DNA from: Senimuribacter sp049852125
Lineage (GTDB): Bacteria > Bacillota > Clostridia > Peptostreptococcales > Anaerovoracaceae
NCBI RefSeq assembly: GCF_049852125.1
Contig: NZ_CP187532.1
Coordinates: 992,001-1,056,000, forward strand
DNA: 64,000 bases
Direction of reading: 5' to 3'
Below, piece after piece: positions 42,814-51,101 of the stretch. Every line of letters starts with the position of its first letter. The first letter of the stretch is position 1. The notes beneath the pieces are model-generated. The model was not told the DNA's origin. It saw nothing but the letters and a program-made list of their open reading frames with translations, and did no database searches. Both the position numbers and the translations under genes were made by a program.

Positions 42814-42847
42814 TTGAATCAGATAAATAAATAGCTTAGTGACTGAG

Positions 42848-42878
42848 GCGTGGCGTGCAATGCGCCACGCTTTTGTTT
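42848..42878 (+). terminator. Partial terminator between BMP gene and ABC genes
   Basis: GCGTGGCG / CGCCACGC stem, seven-base loop, TTTTGTTT. No new promoter is obvious before 42926, so read-through likely supplies the ABC genes. Confidence 0.8.
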
Positions 42879-42925
42879 CGAAGGTATAGAAACAAATACA
42901 ATACTATATAAGAGAATGCGGGGTA

Positions 42926-44488
42926 ATGACTTTGCAAGATACAATTGTAAGATTTGAGAACATATCTATGCAGTTTCCCGGCGTACTGGCCAACGATAAT
43001 GTCTCTTTCGATATTAAGAAGGGTGAAGTTTTTGCTTTGGTAGGTGAAAACGGCGCGGGAAAAAGTACATTGATGAATATTCTGTACGGTATCAATACGC
43101 CCACTGATGGAAACGTGTATATTAAAGGGAACAGGATGGAGAAGCATACGCCGGGAGAAGCGATTGAAAATGGCGTAGGCATGGTGCATCAGCATTTTAT
43201 GTTAGTGCCGTCCTTTACGGTAGCTCAGAATATCGCGCTGAGCAAGGAGCCGAGAAAGAATAAGGTGTTCTATGATCTGAAGGCGGCAGAGAAGGCTACG
43301 GCAGATCTAGTAGAGGATTATGGACTGATTGTCGACCCTAAGGCGATAGTACAGGAGATTAGCGTAGGACTGCAGCAGAGAGTAGAAATCCTGAAAACAT
43401 TGTACAGAGGATCAGATATATTGATTTTAGACGAGCCTACGGCTGTTTTGACGCCCCAGGAAACAGAAGAACTTTTCGATGTAATCAGAAGGATCGTCCG
43501 TGAAAAGGACATGACCGTCGTTATTATCACTCATAAACTATATGAGGTTATGGCTATTTCCGATAGAGTTGGCGTAATGCGCCAGGGAAAGCTGGTAGGC
43601 GTTGTGGAAACGAAAGATGTTAACGAGCGGATACTGGCCTCTATGATGGTAGGCCGTGACGTCCTCTTTGATAAGCTGGAAAAAAGAGGACAGACAGGAA
43701 ATGTAGAAATCGAGGTCAGGGATCTTCACGTTGCAGATAATAGAGGTCTGCTTGCGGTCAGAGGTGTAAATCTGCAAATTCGAGCAGGAGAAATTCTTGG
43801 CGTTGCCGCTATTGAAGGGAATGGACAAAGTGAGCTTCTGGAGGCCATTACTGGATTGCGCCCAATTCAAGCAGGGGAAGTTATCGTAAAGGATACCGTT
43901 GTTAACGGTAAAGACCCAGGTGAAATCAGGAGCTTGGGAGTAGCTCATATTCCAGAGGACAGAATTGCTACAGGCGTTTCTGTTCAGTCAGATATTACCG
44001 ATAATCTGATCATTGGTAAGGAGAAGCGCAAAGAATTTTCTAAGAAAGGTATCCACCTGAAGCGATCTTCCATCGTTCGATATGCAGAGGAGCTGTTCAC
44101 CAAGTTCGATATGAGAGGAGCTGGTGTAAATACAACAGTGGGTTCTCTGTCAGGCGGAAATATGCAGAAGGTTGTCGTCGCCAGGGAGTTCTCTTTTGAA
44201 ACGCCGATTCTGATCATTGCGCAGCCGACCAGAGGCGTAGACGTAGGCGCTATTGAATTCATCCATCAGAGTATTATAGATAAGAGAAATGAAGGATGCG
44301 CCATTCTGCTAGTCAGCGCTGATCTTGACGAAATCTTCCGGCTCAGCGATCGTATTATTACTATGTACGAAGGTAAGATCACGGGAGAATTTAAAGAAGG
44401 CGAAATTGATAAGATGGACATCAGTTACTATATGACAGGAGATCGCAGTGAAACTGTCAAAGGGGAGGAAGGAGGCGTACAGATATGA
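42926..44488 (+). CDS. Nucleoside ABC importer, double ATPase
   Basis: A 520-residue sugar-type tandem ATPase, NupA-like. The first half is canonical: Walker A GENGAGKST, signature ISVGLQQRVEI, Walker B LILDEPTAV. The second half has a degenerate Walker A (EGNGQSE), a good signature LSGGNMQK, and IIAQPTRGVDVG in place of Walker B; only one half likely hydrolyses ATP, normal for the family. It overlaps the first permease gene by four bases. Confidence 0.92.
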   Translation: MTLQDTIVRFENISMQFPGVLANDNVSFDIKKGEVFALVGENGAGKSTLMNILYGINTPTDGNVYIKGNRMEKHTPGEAIENGVGMVHQHFMLVPSFTVAQNIALSKEPRKNKVFYDLKAAEKATADLVEDYGLIVDPKAIVQEISVGLQQRVEILKTLYRGSDILILDEPTAVLTPQETEELFDVIRRIVREKDMTVVIITHKLYEVMAISDRVGVMRQGKLVGVVETKDVNERILASMMVGRDVLFDKLEKRGQTGNVEIEVRDLHVADNRGLLAVRGVNLQIRAGEILGVAAIEGNGQSELLEAITGLRPIQAGEVIVKDTVVNGKDPGEIRSLGVAHIPEDRIATGVSVQSDITDNLIIGKEKRKEFSKKGIHLKRSSIVRYAEELFTKFDMRGAGVNTTVGSLSGGNMQKVVVAREFSFETPILIIAQPTRGVDVGAIEFIHQSIIDKRNEGCAILLVSADLDEIFRLSDRIITMYEGKITGEFKEGEIDKMDISYYMTGDRSETVKGEEGGVQI

Positions 44489-45615
44489 AAGGTTTAAAAA
44501 ATATCGATACCAAGTATATCGTCTCCCTGATTGCCAGTATTGTAGCGGCACTGCTGATCGGCGCTCTGCTGATGCTGGTTACCGGTTACAGCCCGGTGGA
44601 AGGCTACGGTGCAATGATCAAAGGCTCTTTAGGCAGTCCGCGATTCATAGGTAATACGATTGAAAAGGCTATGACGCTGTGTCTGCTGGGATTGGCTACG
44701 GCTATTGGCGCCAGAGGAGGCTTGTTTAACGTAGGAGGAGAAGGACAGCTGTTTTTCGGCGCTTTGGCGGCTACCATGATAGGACTCTGGTTTTCCAACC
44801 TGCCAGTACCGGTTGTTATCCTGCTGGCGCTGATCTGTTCAGTTGTAGTAGGTGGATTTTATGCATGGATTCCGGCGGTTTTGAAGGTAAGACTGGGTGT
44901 CAGTGAAGTTATTACAACGATCATGTTGAATACTGTAGCTATTAAGATTTGTACTTATCTGGTTAATGGCCCGTGGGTATCGCCGCTGAAATCGATTACA
45001 AAGGGTACGGATTATCTTGCAGATCCGCTTCGTTTCAGTAAGCTGATTACAGCGTCCAATCTGAGCACAGGCTTCATCAGCGGTATCATTGTCACTTTCT
45101 TCATCTGGTATATAATGAAGAAGACCAGTGTCGGATTGGAACTGAAGGTCACTGGCGAGAACTATCGGTTTGCCAAGTTTGCAGGACTAAAGGCGGACAA
45201 GCTGATGATAGGTTCTATGGTTGCCTCAGGCGCGATTTGCGGTTTCGTGGGCATGCTGCTGGTGTACGGCTATCAGGGACGTATGACGGACAGCGTCAGC
45301 AATGAGTTCTATTTTGACGGAATGCTGGTCGCTATGATTATGAATTATAACCCGATCGGAATTATCATTATGAGCTTTTTCTTTGCCATATTGAGTACAG
45401 GAGCGGCTCTGATGGACATGACTGTAGGTATCTCATCACAGATTTATGATATCATCTTCTCTATCATCATTTTCCTGATGGCGGCTCAGAAGGGTATTTC
45501 GGCATGGGTTACCAATAAGAGACTACAGCAGACGACCAAAGCAAGGGTCAGAGCGAAAGCGAAAGAAGGAAAGGAGTTGGAGGCAAATGTGGGATCAGAT
45601 AACAGAAATCTTTAA
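44485..45615 (+). CDS. Nucleoside ABC importer, permease 1
   Basis: A 376-residue BPD_transp_2-family permease (NupB-like) with 8-10 hydrophobic segments and the family block RGGLFNVGGEGQLFFGAL. A basic C-terminal tail follows the last helix. It is coupled to the ATPase by ATGA and overlaps the second permease by 29 bases. Confidence 0.92.
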   Translation: MKGLKNIDTKYIVSLIASIVAALLIGALLMLVTGYSPVEGYGAMIKGSLGSPRFIGNTIEKAMTLCLLGLATAIGARGGLFNVGGEGQLFFGALAATMIGLWFSNLPVPVVILLALICSVVVGGFYAWIPAVLKVRLGVSEVITTIMLNTVAIKICTYLVNGPWVSPLKSITKGTDYLADPLRFSKLITASNLSTGFISGIIVTFFIWYIMKKTSVGLELKVTGENYRFAKFAGLKADKLMIGSMVASGAICGFVGMLLVYGYQGRMTDSVSNEFYFDGMLVAMIMNYNPIGIIIMSFFFAILSTGAALMDMTVGISSQIYDIIFSIIIFLMAAQKGISAWVTNKRLQQTTKARVRAKAKEGKELEANVGSDNRNL

Positions 45616-46540
45616 TGCCGGACTATTTCAGAATACCATCCGTAATGCCACTCCTGTTATTCTTGCGGCGCTTGGTGGACTGTTCACAGAGCACGCGGGT
45701 ATCATGAATATCGGTATGGAGGGTATGATCTTAACGGGCGCTTTTACAGCTGTAGCTTTCAGCTTCATGTTTGTCAGCGCGCCTATGGGCGTATTGGCGG
45801 CAGTGCTGGTAGGTATTCTTATTGGACTGTTCTTTGCACTGTTTGTAGTAAAGCTAAAGAGCGATGAATTTATTATTGGAATGACGCTGAATACTTTTGC
45901 GGCGGGTCTGACTGTATTTATCATGCGTAATGTGTTCGGACAGGTAGGTACATGGTCTGACGCTGCAATCGTAGGACTTCCAGTAATCCAAATTCCGTTG
46001 ATCAAAGAGATTCCGTTTATCGGAGCAGTTTTAAGCGGCCATTCCATCTTTGTCTATCTGTCATGGCTGCTTGTTATTGCCGTGTGGTTTTTCCTGTATA
46101 GAACGCCGTACGGCTTCTGGATGCGGGCGTCTGGTGAACATCCGGAGGCGCTGGAGACCGCCGGGATTGATCCGGTAAAAATGAAGGTTCTGGCCAGCGT
46201 ATTGTGCGGTATTTTCTGTGGCTTCGCAGGAGCGCATTTGTCTCTGGGCTATTTAAAATGCTTTACGGAGGGCATGAGCGCCAGCCGTGGTTTTATCGCG
46301 TTTGCTTGTGTAATTTTTGGTATGGCAAATCCTCCAAAGGTTTTTGGCGCGGCGCTCTTATTTGGATTTTTGCAGGCTTTAGGCTTAAGATTGCAATCTG
46401 TAGGCGTTCCGTCAGATTTGACAGCAGGCGTTCCATATCTTGTAACGGTTTTGATGTTGGTGTATATCGTAGCGACCAGCGAAGGCCGTAAAAAGAGAAG
46501 GGCGAAAAAGGAAACGAGACTGGAAGCTCATACAGAATGA
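45587..46540 (+). CDS. Nucleoside ABC importer, permease 2
   Basis: A 317-residue BPD_transp_2 permease (NupC-like). Family marks are HAGIMNIGMEGMILTGAF and the EAA-like ASGEHPEALETAGIDP loop that contacts the ATPase. The 29-base overlap with permease 1 indicates strict coupling. Last gene of the operon. Confidence 0.92.
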   Translation: MWDQITEIFNAGLFQNTIRNATPVILAALGGLFTEHAGIMNIGMEGMILTGAFTAVAFSFMFVSAPMGVLAAVLVGILIGLFFALFVVKLKSDEFIIGMTLNTFAAGLTVFIMRNVFGQVGTWSDAAIVGLPVIQIPLIKEIPFIGAVLSGHSIFVYLSWLLVIAVWFFLYRTPYGFWMRASGEHPEALETAGIDPVKMKVLASVLCGIFCGFAGAHLSLGYLKCFTEGMSASRGFIAFACVIFGMANPPKVFGAALLFGFLQALGLRLQSVGVPSDLTAGVPYLVTVLMLVYIVATSEGRKKRRAKKETRLEAHTE

Positions 46541-46593
46541 ATATGATGGTTTGTGAAAGATTGTGTATTTTGCGTGAAATATCCAAGTATCAT

Positions 46594-46622
46594 TTGAAAA
46601 TCGTATAAAGGCGTGATAAAAT
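46594..46622 (+). promoter_or_regulatory. Promoter of the trigger-factor-like lipoprotein gene
   Basis: TTGAAA (46594-46599), 17 bases, TAAAAT (46617-46622). The leader contains a GC-rich hairpin (GCGGC/GCCGC). Confidence 0.65.
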
Positions 46623-46698
46623 GAGGAAGTCTGCTGGCGCGGCGTAGCTGCCGCGGGGCAAATGGCAGATAAGTATGATAGATTAGAGGAAGAAGACT

Positions 46699-47775
46699 AT
46701 GAAGAAAAGAATACTATGCGCAGGCTTGACAGCTGTACTGTGTCTGTCCTCCATGCTGGTTATGACTGGCTGCGGCGGCAGCAATGAACCTTATGGCGAT
46801 TTGGACCTTTCCGAATATGTTAAGGTAGGCGAGTATAAGGGACTGGAATATGAAAAGATTTCGGTTTCCGTCAGCGCAAAGGAAGTGAAGGAAGAAATCA
46901 ATAAGCGCTGCGAACAAAAGGCTACTACAGAAAAGGCGGAGACAGGAACGGTAAAAAACGGAGATACGATTAACGTATCCTTTGAGGGTAAAATTGACGG
47001 AAAGACTTTCGAAGGCGGCAGCAGTGACGACTATGCTATTACAATAGGCCAAACGCCGATGATCGATGGCTTTGTAGACGGTTTGAAGGGAAAAAATGTC
47101 GGAGAAACCGTTACTTTGGATCTGAAATTCCCGGAAGATTATGATAATAAGGATGTAGCCGGTAAGGACGTAACTTTTGAAGTTAAGATCAAAACAAAGG
47201 ATGTGAAGATCGTACCTGATTACGACCTTGATTTTGTAAAAGCAAACAGCGACTACGATAATCTTAAAGATTATGAGGCTGCTGTAAAGAAGGATCTATT
47301 GGCATCCAAGCAGCAGACGCAGGAGACACAGGTTAAACAGAATCTGTGGCAGCAGATCGTAGATAATTCTGAAATCATTAAATATCCGGATGATAAGGAT
47401 AAGAAGATTGAGGAAGAATTGGAGGCTTTAAAGAAAGATGCTGAAGCCAACGGCGCAACCTGGGAAGATTATTTGAAATCTATTGACTACACTGAAGAAG
47501 AAATGAAGAAGCTGGTAGTCGATTATATCGAGACAAACACATACCAGGAGATGCTGATCTATGCCATTGCAGAGAAAGAGGGCGTCGAGGTTACTGATGA
47601 CGAATACGACAAGTATGTTGAACAGATGTTGGCAGGATCCGGTATGGATGCGGATACCTTTAAGACCAGTTATGGTATGACCATAGAGGAATATCTGGAA
47701 AACATGAATGCCAGAGCATCTATGCTGCTGAATAAGGTCATGGATAAAGTGATGGAATACGCAAAGGAAAAATAA
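46699..47775 (+). CDS. Trigger-factor-like FKBP lipoprotein
   Basis: A 358-residue exported lipoprotein: signal peptide, lipobox LVMTGC (Cys about residue 26), then an FKBP-type peptidyl-prolyl isomerase domain (about 85-170: GDTINVSFEGKIDGKTFEGG, GFVDGLKGKNVGE) and a trigger-factor C-terminal chaperone domain (about 175-350). It lacks the ribosome-binding N domain of cytosolic Tig. It probably helps fold exported proteins at the outer face of the membrane, in the niche of PrsA. Confidence 0.88.
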   Translation: MKKRILCAGLTAVLCLSSMLVMTGCGGSNEPYGDLDLSEYVKVGEYKGLEYEKISVSVSAKEVKEEINKRCEQKATTEKAETGTVKNGDTINVSFEGKIDGKTFEGGSSDDYAITIGQTPMIDGFVDGLKGKNVGETVTLDLKFPEDYDNKDVAGKDVTFEVKIKTKDVKIVPDYDLDFVKANSDYDNLKDYEAAVKKDLLASKQQTQETQVKQNLWQQIVDNSEIIKYPDDKDKKIEEELEALKKDAEANGATWEDYLKSIDYTEEEMKKLVVDYIETNTYQEMLIYAIAEKEGVEVTDDEYDKYVEQMLAGSGMDADTFKTSYGMTIEEYLENMNARASMLLNKVMDKVMEYAKEK

Positions 47776-47801
47776 GTTTTTGTTTGTAAAAAATTAGTTG
47801 C

Positions 47802-47867
47802 AAAAGACCAAATTGTATGATAAACTCTAGTACGTTAGTTTACCTATCATCCGATTTGGTCTTTTTT
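47802..47867 (+). terminator. Terminator after the lipoprotein gene
   Basis: AAAAGACCAAAT / ATTTGGTCTTTT with an inner ATGATA/TATCAT extension, followed by TT. Confidence 0.85.
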
Positions 47868-47885
47868 ATCGGTTTGAAAAGAAAC

Positions 47886-48048
47886 TATCTCTCTGGAGAG
47901 AACCGAAAGGTCGCCGAAGGTTTAAGCGAACAGGTGTAAGCAGCCTGGACGTGATATCTCAGGCAAAGAGGACAGAGCCACATAGTGAATCTACATAGCT
48001 TATGTCATCCCTCCAGAGCCGGATTTTCTAAATTCGGCTTTTGTTTTG
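47886..48048 (+). promoter_or_regulatory. Glycine riboswitch (single aptamer) with terminator
   Basis: The aptamer core is clear: CTCTGGAGAG, ACCGAAAGGTCGCCGAAGG, then ATCTCAGGCAAAGAGGACAG (47888-47977). P1 pairs CTCTG (47891-47895) with CAGAG (47973-47977). A short ACATA-GCT-TATGT hairpin (about 47993-48005) follows instead of a second aptamer, as in type-1 singlets with a ghost aptamer. A terminator AGCCGGATTT / AAATTCGGCT plus TTTTGTTTT (48017-48047) forms the platform. CTCCAGAG (48011-48018) is a perfect complement of CTCTGGAG (47891-47898), giving a likely antiterminator; so glycine should switch expression off. Confidence 0.92.
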
Positions 48049-48084
48049 CTTTCATTTATTTTACAAGAAAGAGGAGAGGAAGAA

Positions 48085-49497
48085 ATGAATTTTACAGAAC
48101 TGCTTAAAAGTATTGATGATTTCGTCTGGGGCATTCCCCTGATCGTTCTCATCATGGGTACTGGTATCCTTTTGACATGCCGGGTCAGGTTATTACAGGT
48201 TAGAAAACTGGGCAAAGCCCTGAAGTTTATGGTTAGTAATGAAGAAGGCGCAGAGGGTGAAGTTACCAGCTTCGGCGCGTTTTGTACCGCTATGGCGGCA
48301 ACCATCGGTACAGGAAATATTGTAGGCGTGGCCACTGCTGTCGTGGCAGGCGGCCCCGGCGCCTTGTTTTGGATGGTCGTTGCGGCCTTTTTCGGCATGG
48401 CAACCAAATATTCCGAAGGCGTGCTTGCCATCAAGTACAGAACCATTGACAGCGAAGGTCATGCACTGGGCGGACCGTTCTACTACATCGAAAAGGGCAT
48501 GGGCGCAAGCTGGAAGTGGCTTGCAAAGATGTTTGCAATTTTCGGCATTGGCGCGGGACTGTTGGGTATCGGAACGATTACACAGGTAAACGGAATCGCG
48601 TCTGCAGTGAAAAACTTTGCAGATCCCGACGGTAAGCATATGGTATCGATGTTTGGAAACGAATATTCTATCGCGGTTGTGGCAACTGCGGTCATTGTAG
48701 CTGTGGCTACAGCGCTGGTCGTTGTAGGCGGCATCAAACGAATTTCCAGCGTCACTACCATCATCGTACCGTTTATGGCAGTCACCTACATTGTGGTGTG
48801 CCTCGCTATTATTCTTTACAATATCAAAGATTTCCCGGCTGCCATCGTTACCATCGTCCAGTCCGCGTTTGGCGTCAAAGCAGTGGCAGGCGGCGCTTTG
48901 GGCGCTATGATGGTCGCCATGCAGAAGGGCGTTGCCAGAGGCATTTTCTCCAACGAAGCAGGGCTTGGCAGCGCGCCGATCGCGGCTGCCGCGGCGCAGA
49001 CAAAGACCAGTGTCAGACAGGGCCTCATTTCCATGACAGGAACCTTTATCGATACCATCGTGATCTGCACCATGACTGGCACTACTTTGATCATTACAGG
49101 AGCGACGGAACAGGGGCTGGAAGGCGCGGAATGCACTGCCTATGCCTTCGGAGAAGGTCTTCCATGGAGCCAGAGCGTCGACGCGTTCGTGCTGATGATG
49201 TGTTTGTCCTTCTTTGCTTTCACTACCATTCTCGGCTGGGACTATTATTCGGAAAGATGTCTCGAATACTTGGCAGGCAAGAAGAAGGGTGTGCTGATGA
49301 CGTACAAATGGCTGTATATTTTCGCGGTTCTTATCGGACCGTTCCTGACTGTAGAAGCTGTTTGGACTATCGCGGATATTTTCAACGGTCTCATGGCAAT
49401 TCCGAATCTGATCGCTCTGGTATGCCTAAGCGGTGTGGTAGCAAAGGAGACTATGGACTTTTTTGAAAAGGAAGCACATATGAAGCTGAGAGTATAA
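48085..49497 (+). CDS. Alanine/glycine:cation symporter (AGCS family)
   Basis: A 470-residue sodium-coupled amino-acid symporter with about 11 hydrophobic helices. Family blocks are GTGILLTCRVRLLQVRK near the start, GTGNIVGVATAVVAGGPGA, and GIFSNEAGLGSAPIAAAAA. The ATG at 48085 follows GAGGAG; an upstream in-frame ATG at 48046 lies in the riboswitch terminator. The glycine riboswitch in its leader points to glycine as the main substrate. Confidence 0.92.
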   Translation: MNFTELLKSIDDFVWGIPLIVLIMGTGILLTCRVRLLQVRKLGKALKFMVSNEEGAEGEVTSFGAFCTAMAATIGTGNIVGVATAVVAGGPGALFWMVVAAFFGMATKYSEGVLAIKYRTIDSEGHALGGPFYYIEKGMGASWKWLAKMFAIFGIGAGLLGIGTITQVNGIASAVKNFADPDGKHMVSMFGNEYSIAVVATAVIVAVATALVVVGGIKRISSVTTIIVPFMAVTYIVVCLAIILYNIKDFPAAIVTIVQSAFGVKAVAGGALGAMMVAMQKGVARGIFSNEAGLGSAPIAAAAAQTKTSVRQGLISMTGTFIDTIVICTMTGTTLIITGATEQGLEGAECTAYAFGEGLPWSQSVDAFVLMMCLSFFAFTTILGWDYYSERCLEYLAGKKKGVLMTYKWLYIFAVLIGPFLTVEAVWTIADIFNGLMAIPNLIALVCLSGVVAKETMDFFEKEAHMKLRV

Positions 49498-49518
49498 CAA
49501 TAGGAACTGTGTAATATG

Positions 49519-49577
49519 AAAGAGGCCGTGTATGCTGCGGAGGATGATAGGATCCGTCGTATGCAAAGGCCTCTTTT
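49519..49577 (+). terminator. Terminator after the AGCS gene
   Basis: AAAGAGGCC / GGCCTCTTT with an internal partly paired region, followed by TTTAA. Converges with the ylmC gene. Confidence 0.85.
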
Positions 49578-49589
49578 TTAACTCTATGA

Positions 49590-49838
49590 TTAAAACCCGC
49601 TGTGCTCTAATTCAACGAGCACCACATCGTCACCGATGGTTCTGATTCTGTCCCATTTGATGACAAAATCGTCTTCTTTATTACCTAAAAAGTGAAACAG
49701 TCCTCGTTCAGCCGGAATCACAATACCGTCAATCGTACCGTCAGAAAGATTTACCTCGATATCATAGATAAAGCCCAGGCTTTTGCCATCTACAATGTTG
49801 ATGACCTCTTTGTTTTTTAGTTTGTCCGTACTTAGCAT
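49590..49838 (-). CDS. ylmC: YlmC/YmxH-type PRC-barrel protein
   Basis: An 82-residue single PRC-barrel protein (LKNKEVINIVDGKSLGFIYDIEV, followed by GTIDGIVIPA). Sporulation-associated relatives sit near sigG and nrdR in Clostridia and Bacilli. Start has GAGGAGG. Here it is on the minus strand, divergent from nrdR. Function in sporulation is not biochemically defined. Confidence 0.88.
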   Translation of the reverse strand: MLSTDKLKNKEVINIVDGKSLGFIYDIEVNLSDGTIDGIVIPAERGLFHFLGNKEDDFVIKWDRIRTIGDDVVLVELEHSGF

Positions 49839-49917
49839 TTTCGTTCCTCCTCTTGTTTTCTCCTGTGATATTGTATGCGGCTGTGAAGGACAAGATGAAT
49901 CTTTTTCTGGTAAAATA

Positions 49918-49933
49918 CCACAATATGTAGTAC
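49918..49933. promoter_or_regulatory. NrdR-box-like element
   Basis: CCACAATATGTAGTAC matches 12 of 16 positions of the NrdR box, including the ATAT core, about 50 bases before nrdR. A second box at the usual 31-base spacing is not seen. Confidence 0.35.
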
Positions 49934-49983
49934 AATACTTCTAGACATTACTGTTATGAAGCAGATACAGGAGGATATAAGAG

Positions 49984-50439
49984 ATGAAATGCCCGTATTG
50001 TGAGAACCTGGACACGAAGGTAATTGATTCACGTCCGACAGAAGAAGGCCATGCGATTCGCCGGCGGAGAGGATGTGAAAAGTGCGGCAAACGGTTTACA
50101 ACGTACGAAAAGGTGGAGGAATCCATCATTATGATCATAAAAAAGGATGGACGCAGAGAGGCTTTTGACAGGAGTAAGGTTTTGAACGGCATTATCAAGG
50201 CATGTGAAAAGAGACCCGTTCCTATGGCCGAGATTGAACGTGTAGCGGTGGATATTGAGAGAGGCCTGAATAATCTGATGGAGAAAGAAGTGGAAAGCAC
50301 ATTCATTGGAGAGTTGGTCATGGAGCAGCTGAGAGAATTGGACGAGGTTGCTTATGTGCGTTTCGCTTCGGTGTACAGGCAGTTTACAGACGTCAATACC
50401 TTTGTAAAAGAGATAGAAAAAATATTTGGAAATAAATAG
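49984..50439 (+). CDS. nrdR: Ribonucleotide reductase repressor NrdR
   Basis: A 151-residue Zn-ribbon/ATP-cone repressor. Zinc ligands are MKCPYC and CEKCGKRF; the ATP-cone begins IIKKDGRREAFDRSK. AGGAGG precedes the ATG. It starts a short operon with cmk and the DUF1015 gene. Confidence 0.96.
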   Translation: MKCPYCENLDTKVIDSRPTEEGHAIRRRRGCEKCGKRFTTYEKVEESIIMIIKKDGRREAFDRSKVLNGIIKACEKRPVPMAEIERVAVDIERGLNNLMEKEVESTFIGELVMEQLRELDEVAYVRFASVYRQFTDVNTFVKEIEKIFGNK

Positions 50440-50447
50440 GAGATAGT

Positions 50448-51101
50448 ATGAAGGAAATCATCAGAGTCGCTGTTGACGGCCCTAGCGGAGCCGGAAAAAG
50501 CACCATTGCAAAGGCCATAGCGGAGAGGCTATGCTTAGACTATATTGATACAGGAGCTATGTATCGGGCCGTAGGATATAAGATGCTGCGGGATGGGATA
50601 GCGCTTACGGATGAAGCGGGAATTCAGAAACTGTTGGATATGACAGAGATTGACTTTTCTCACGGGGATACGATTCTGGACGGAGAAATCATCAGCGACA
50701 GGATTCGTACCCAGGAAATTTCAAAACAGGCTTCTGACTGTTCTGCTTTGGCGATTGTGCGCAGACGTTTGGTAGAATTGCAGCGTAAAATGGGCGAAAA
50801 GAAGAGTGTTATCATGGATGGCCGTGATATCGGAACAGTGGTATTCCCAGATGCAGAATATAAGTTTTTCATCACGGCGACACCGGAGGAGCGGGCAAGA
50901 CGCCGGTACGCTGAGCTAGCAGAGAAAGATAGTGGGATTACTTTTGATCAGGTGCTGGAAGACATCAATCAACGGGATTATAACGACACCCATCGGGAGG
51001 TAGATCCGCTGCGCAAGGCTGAGGATGCAGTAGAAATCGATACGACACATATGACTATTGAGGATGTTATAAATTTTATTCGTAAGGAGATGGGAAGATA
51101 A
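50448..51101 (+). CDS. cmk: Cytidylate kinase
   Basis: A 217-residue nucleoside monophosphate kinase. P-loop GPSGAGKST (residues 10-18), the substrate region DTGAMYRAVG, and MDGRDIGTVVFPDA are all typical. It lies 8 bases after nrdR, linking nucleotide kinase and reductase control in one transcript. Confidence 0.95.
   Translation: MKEIIRVAVDGPSGAGKSTIAKAIAERLCLDYIDTGAMYRAVGYKMLRDGIALTDEAGIQKLLDMTEIDFSHGDTILDGEIISDRIRTQEISKQASDCSALAIVRRRLVELQRKMGEKKSVIMDGRDIGTVVFPDAEYKFFITATPEERARRRYAELAEKDSGITFDQVLEDINQRDYNDTHREVDPLRKAEDAVEIDTTHMTIEDVINFIRKEMGR

Noticed and set aside
48798..49466. 222-codon frame inside the AGCS symporter gene
   Set aside because: Very Arg-rich frame-shifted reading of membrane-helix codons; no ribosome site.
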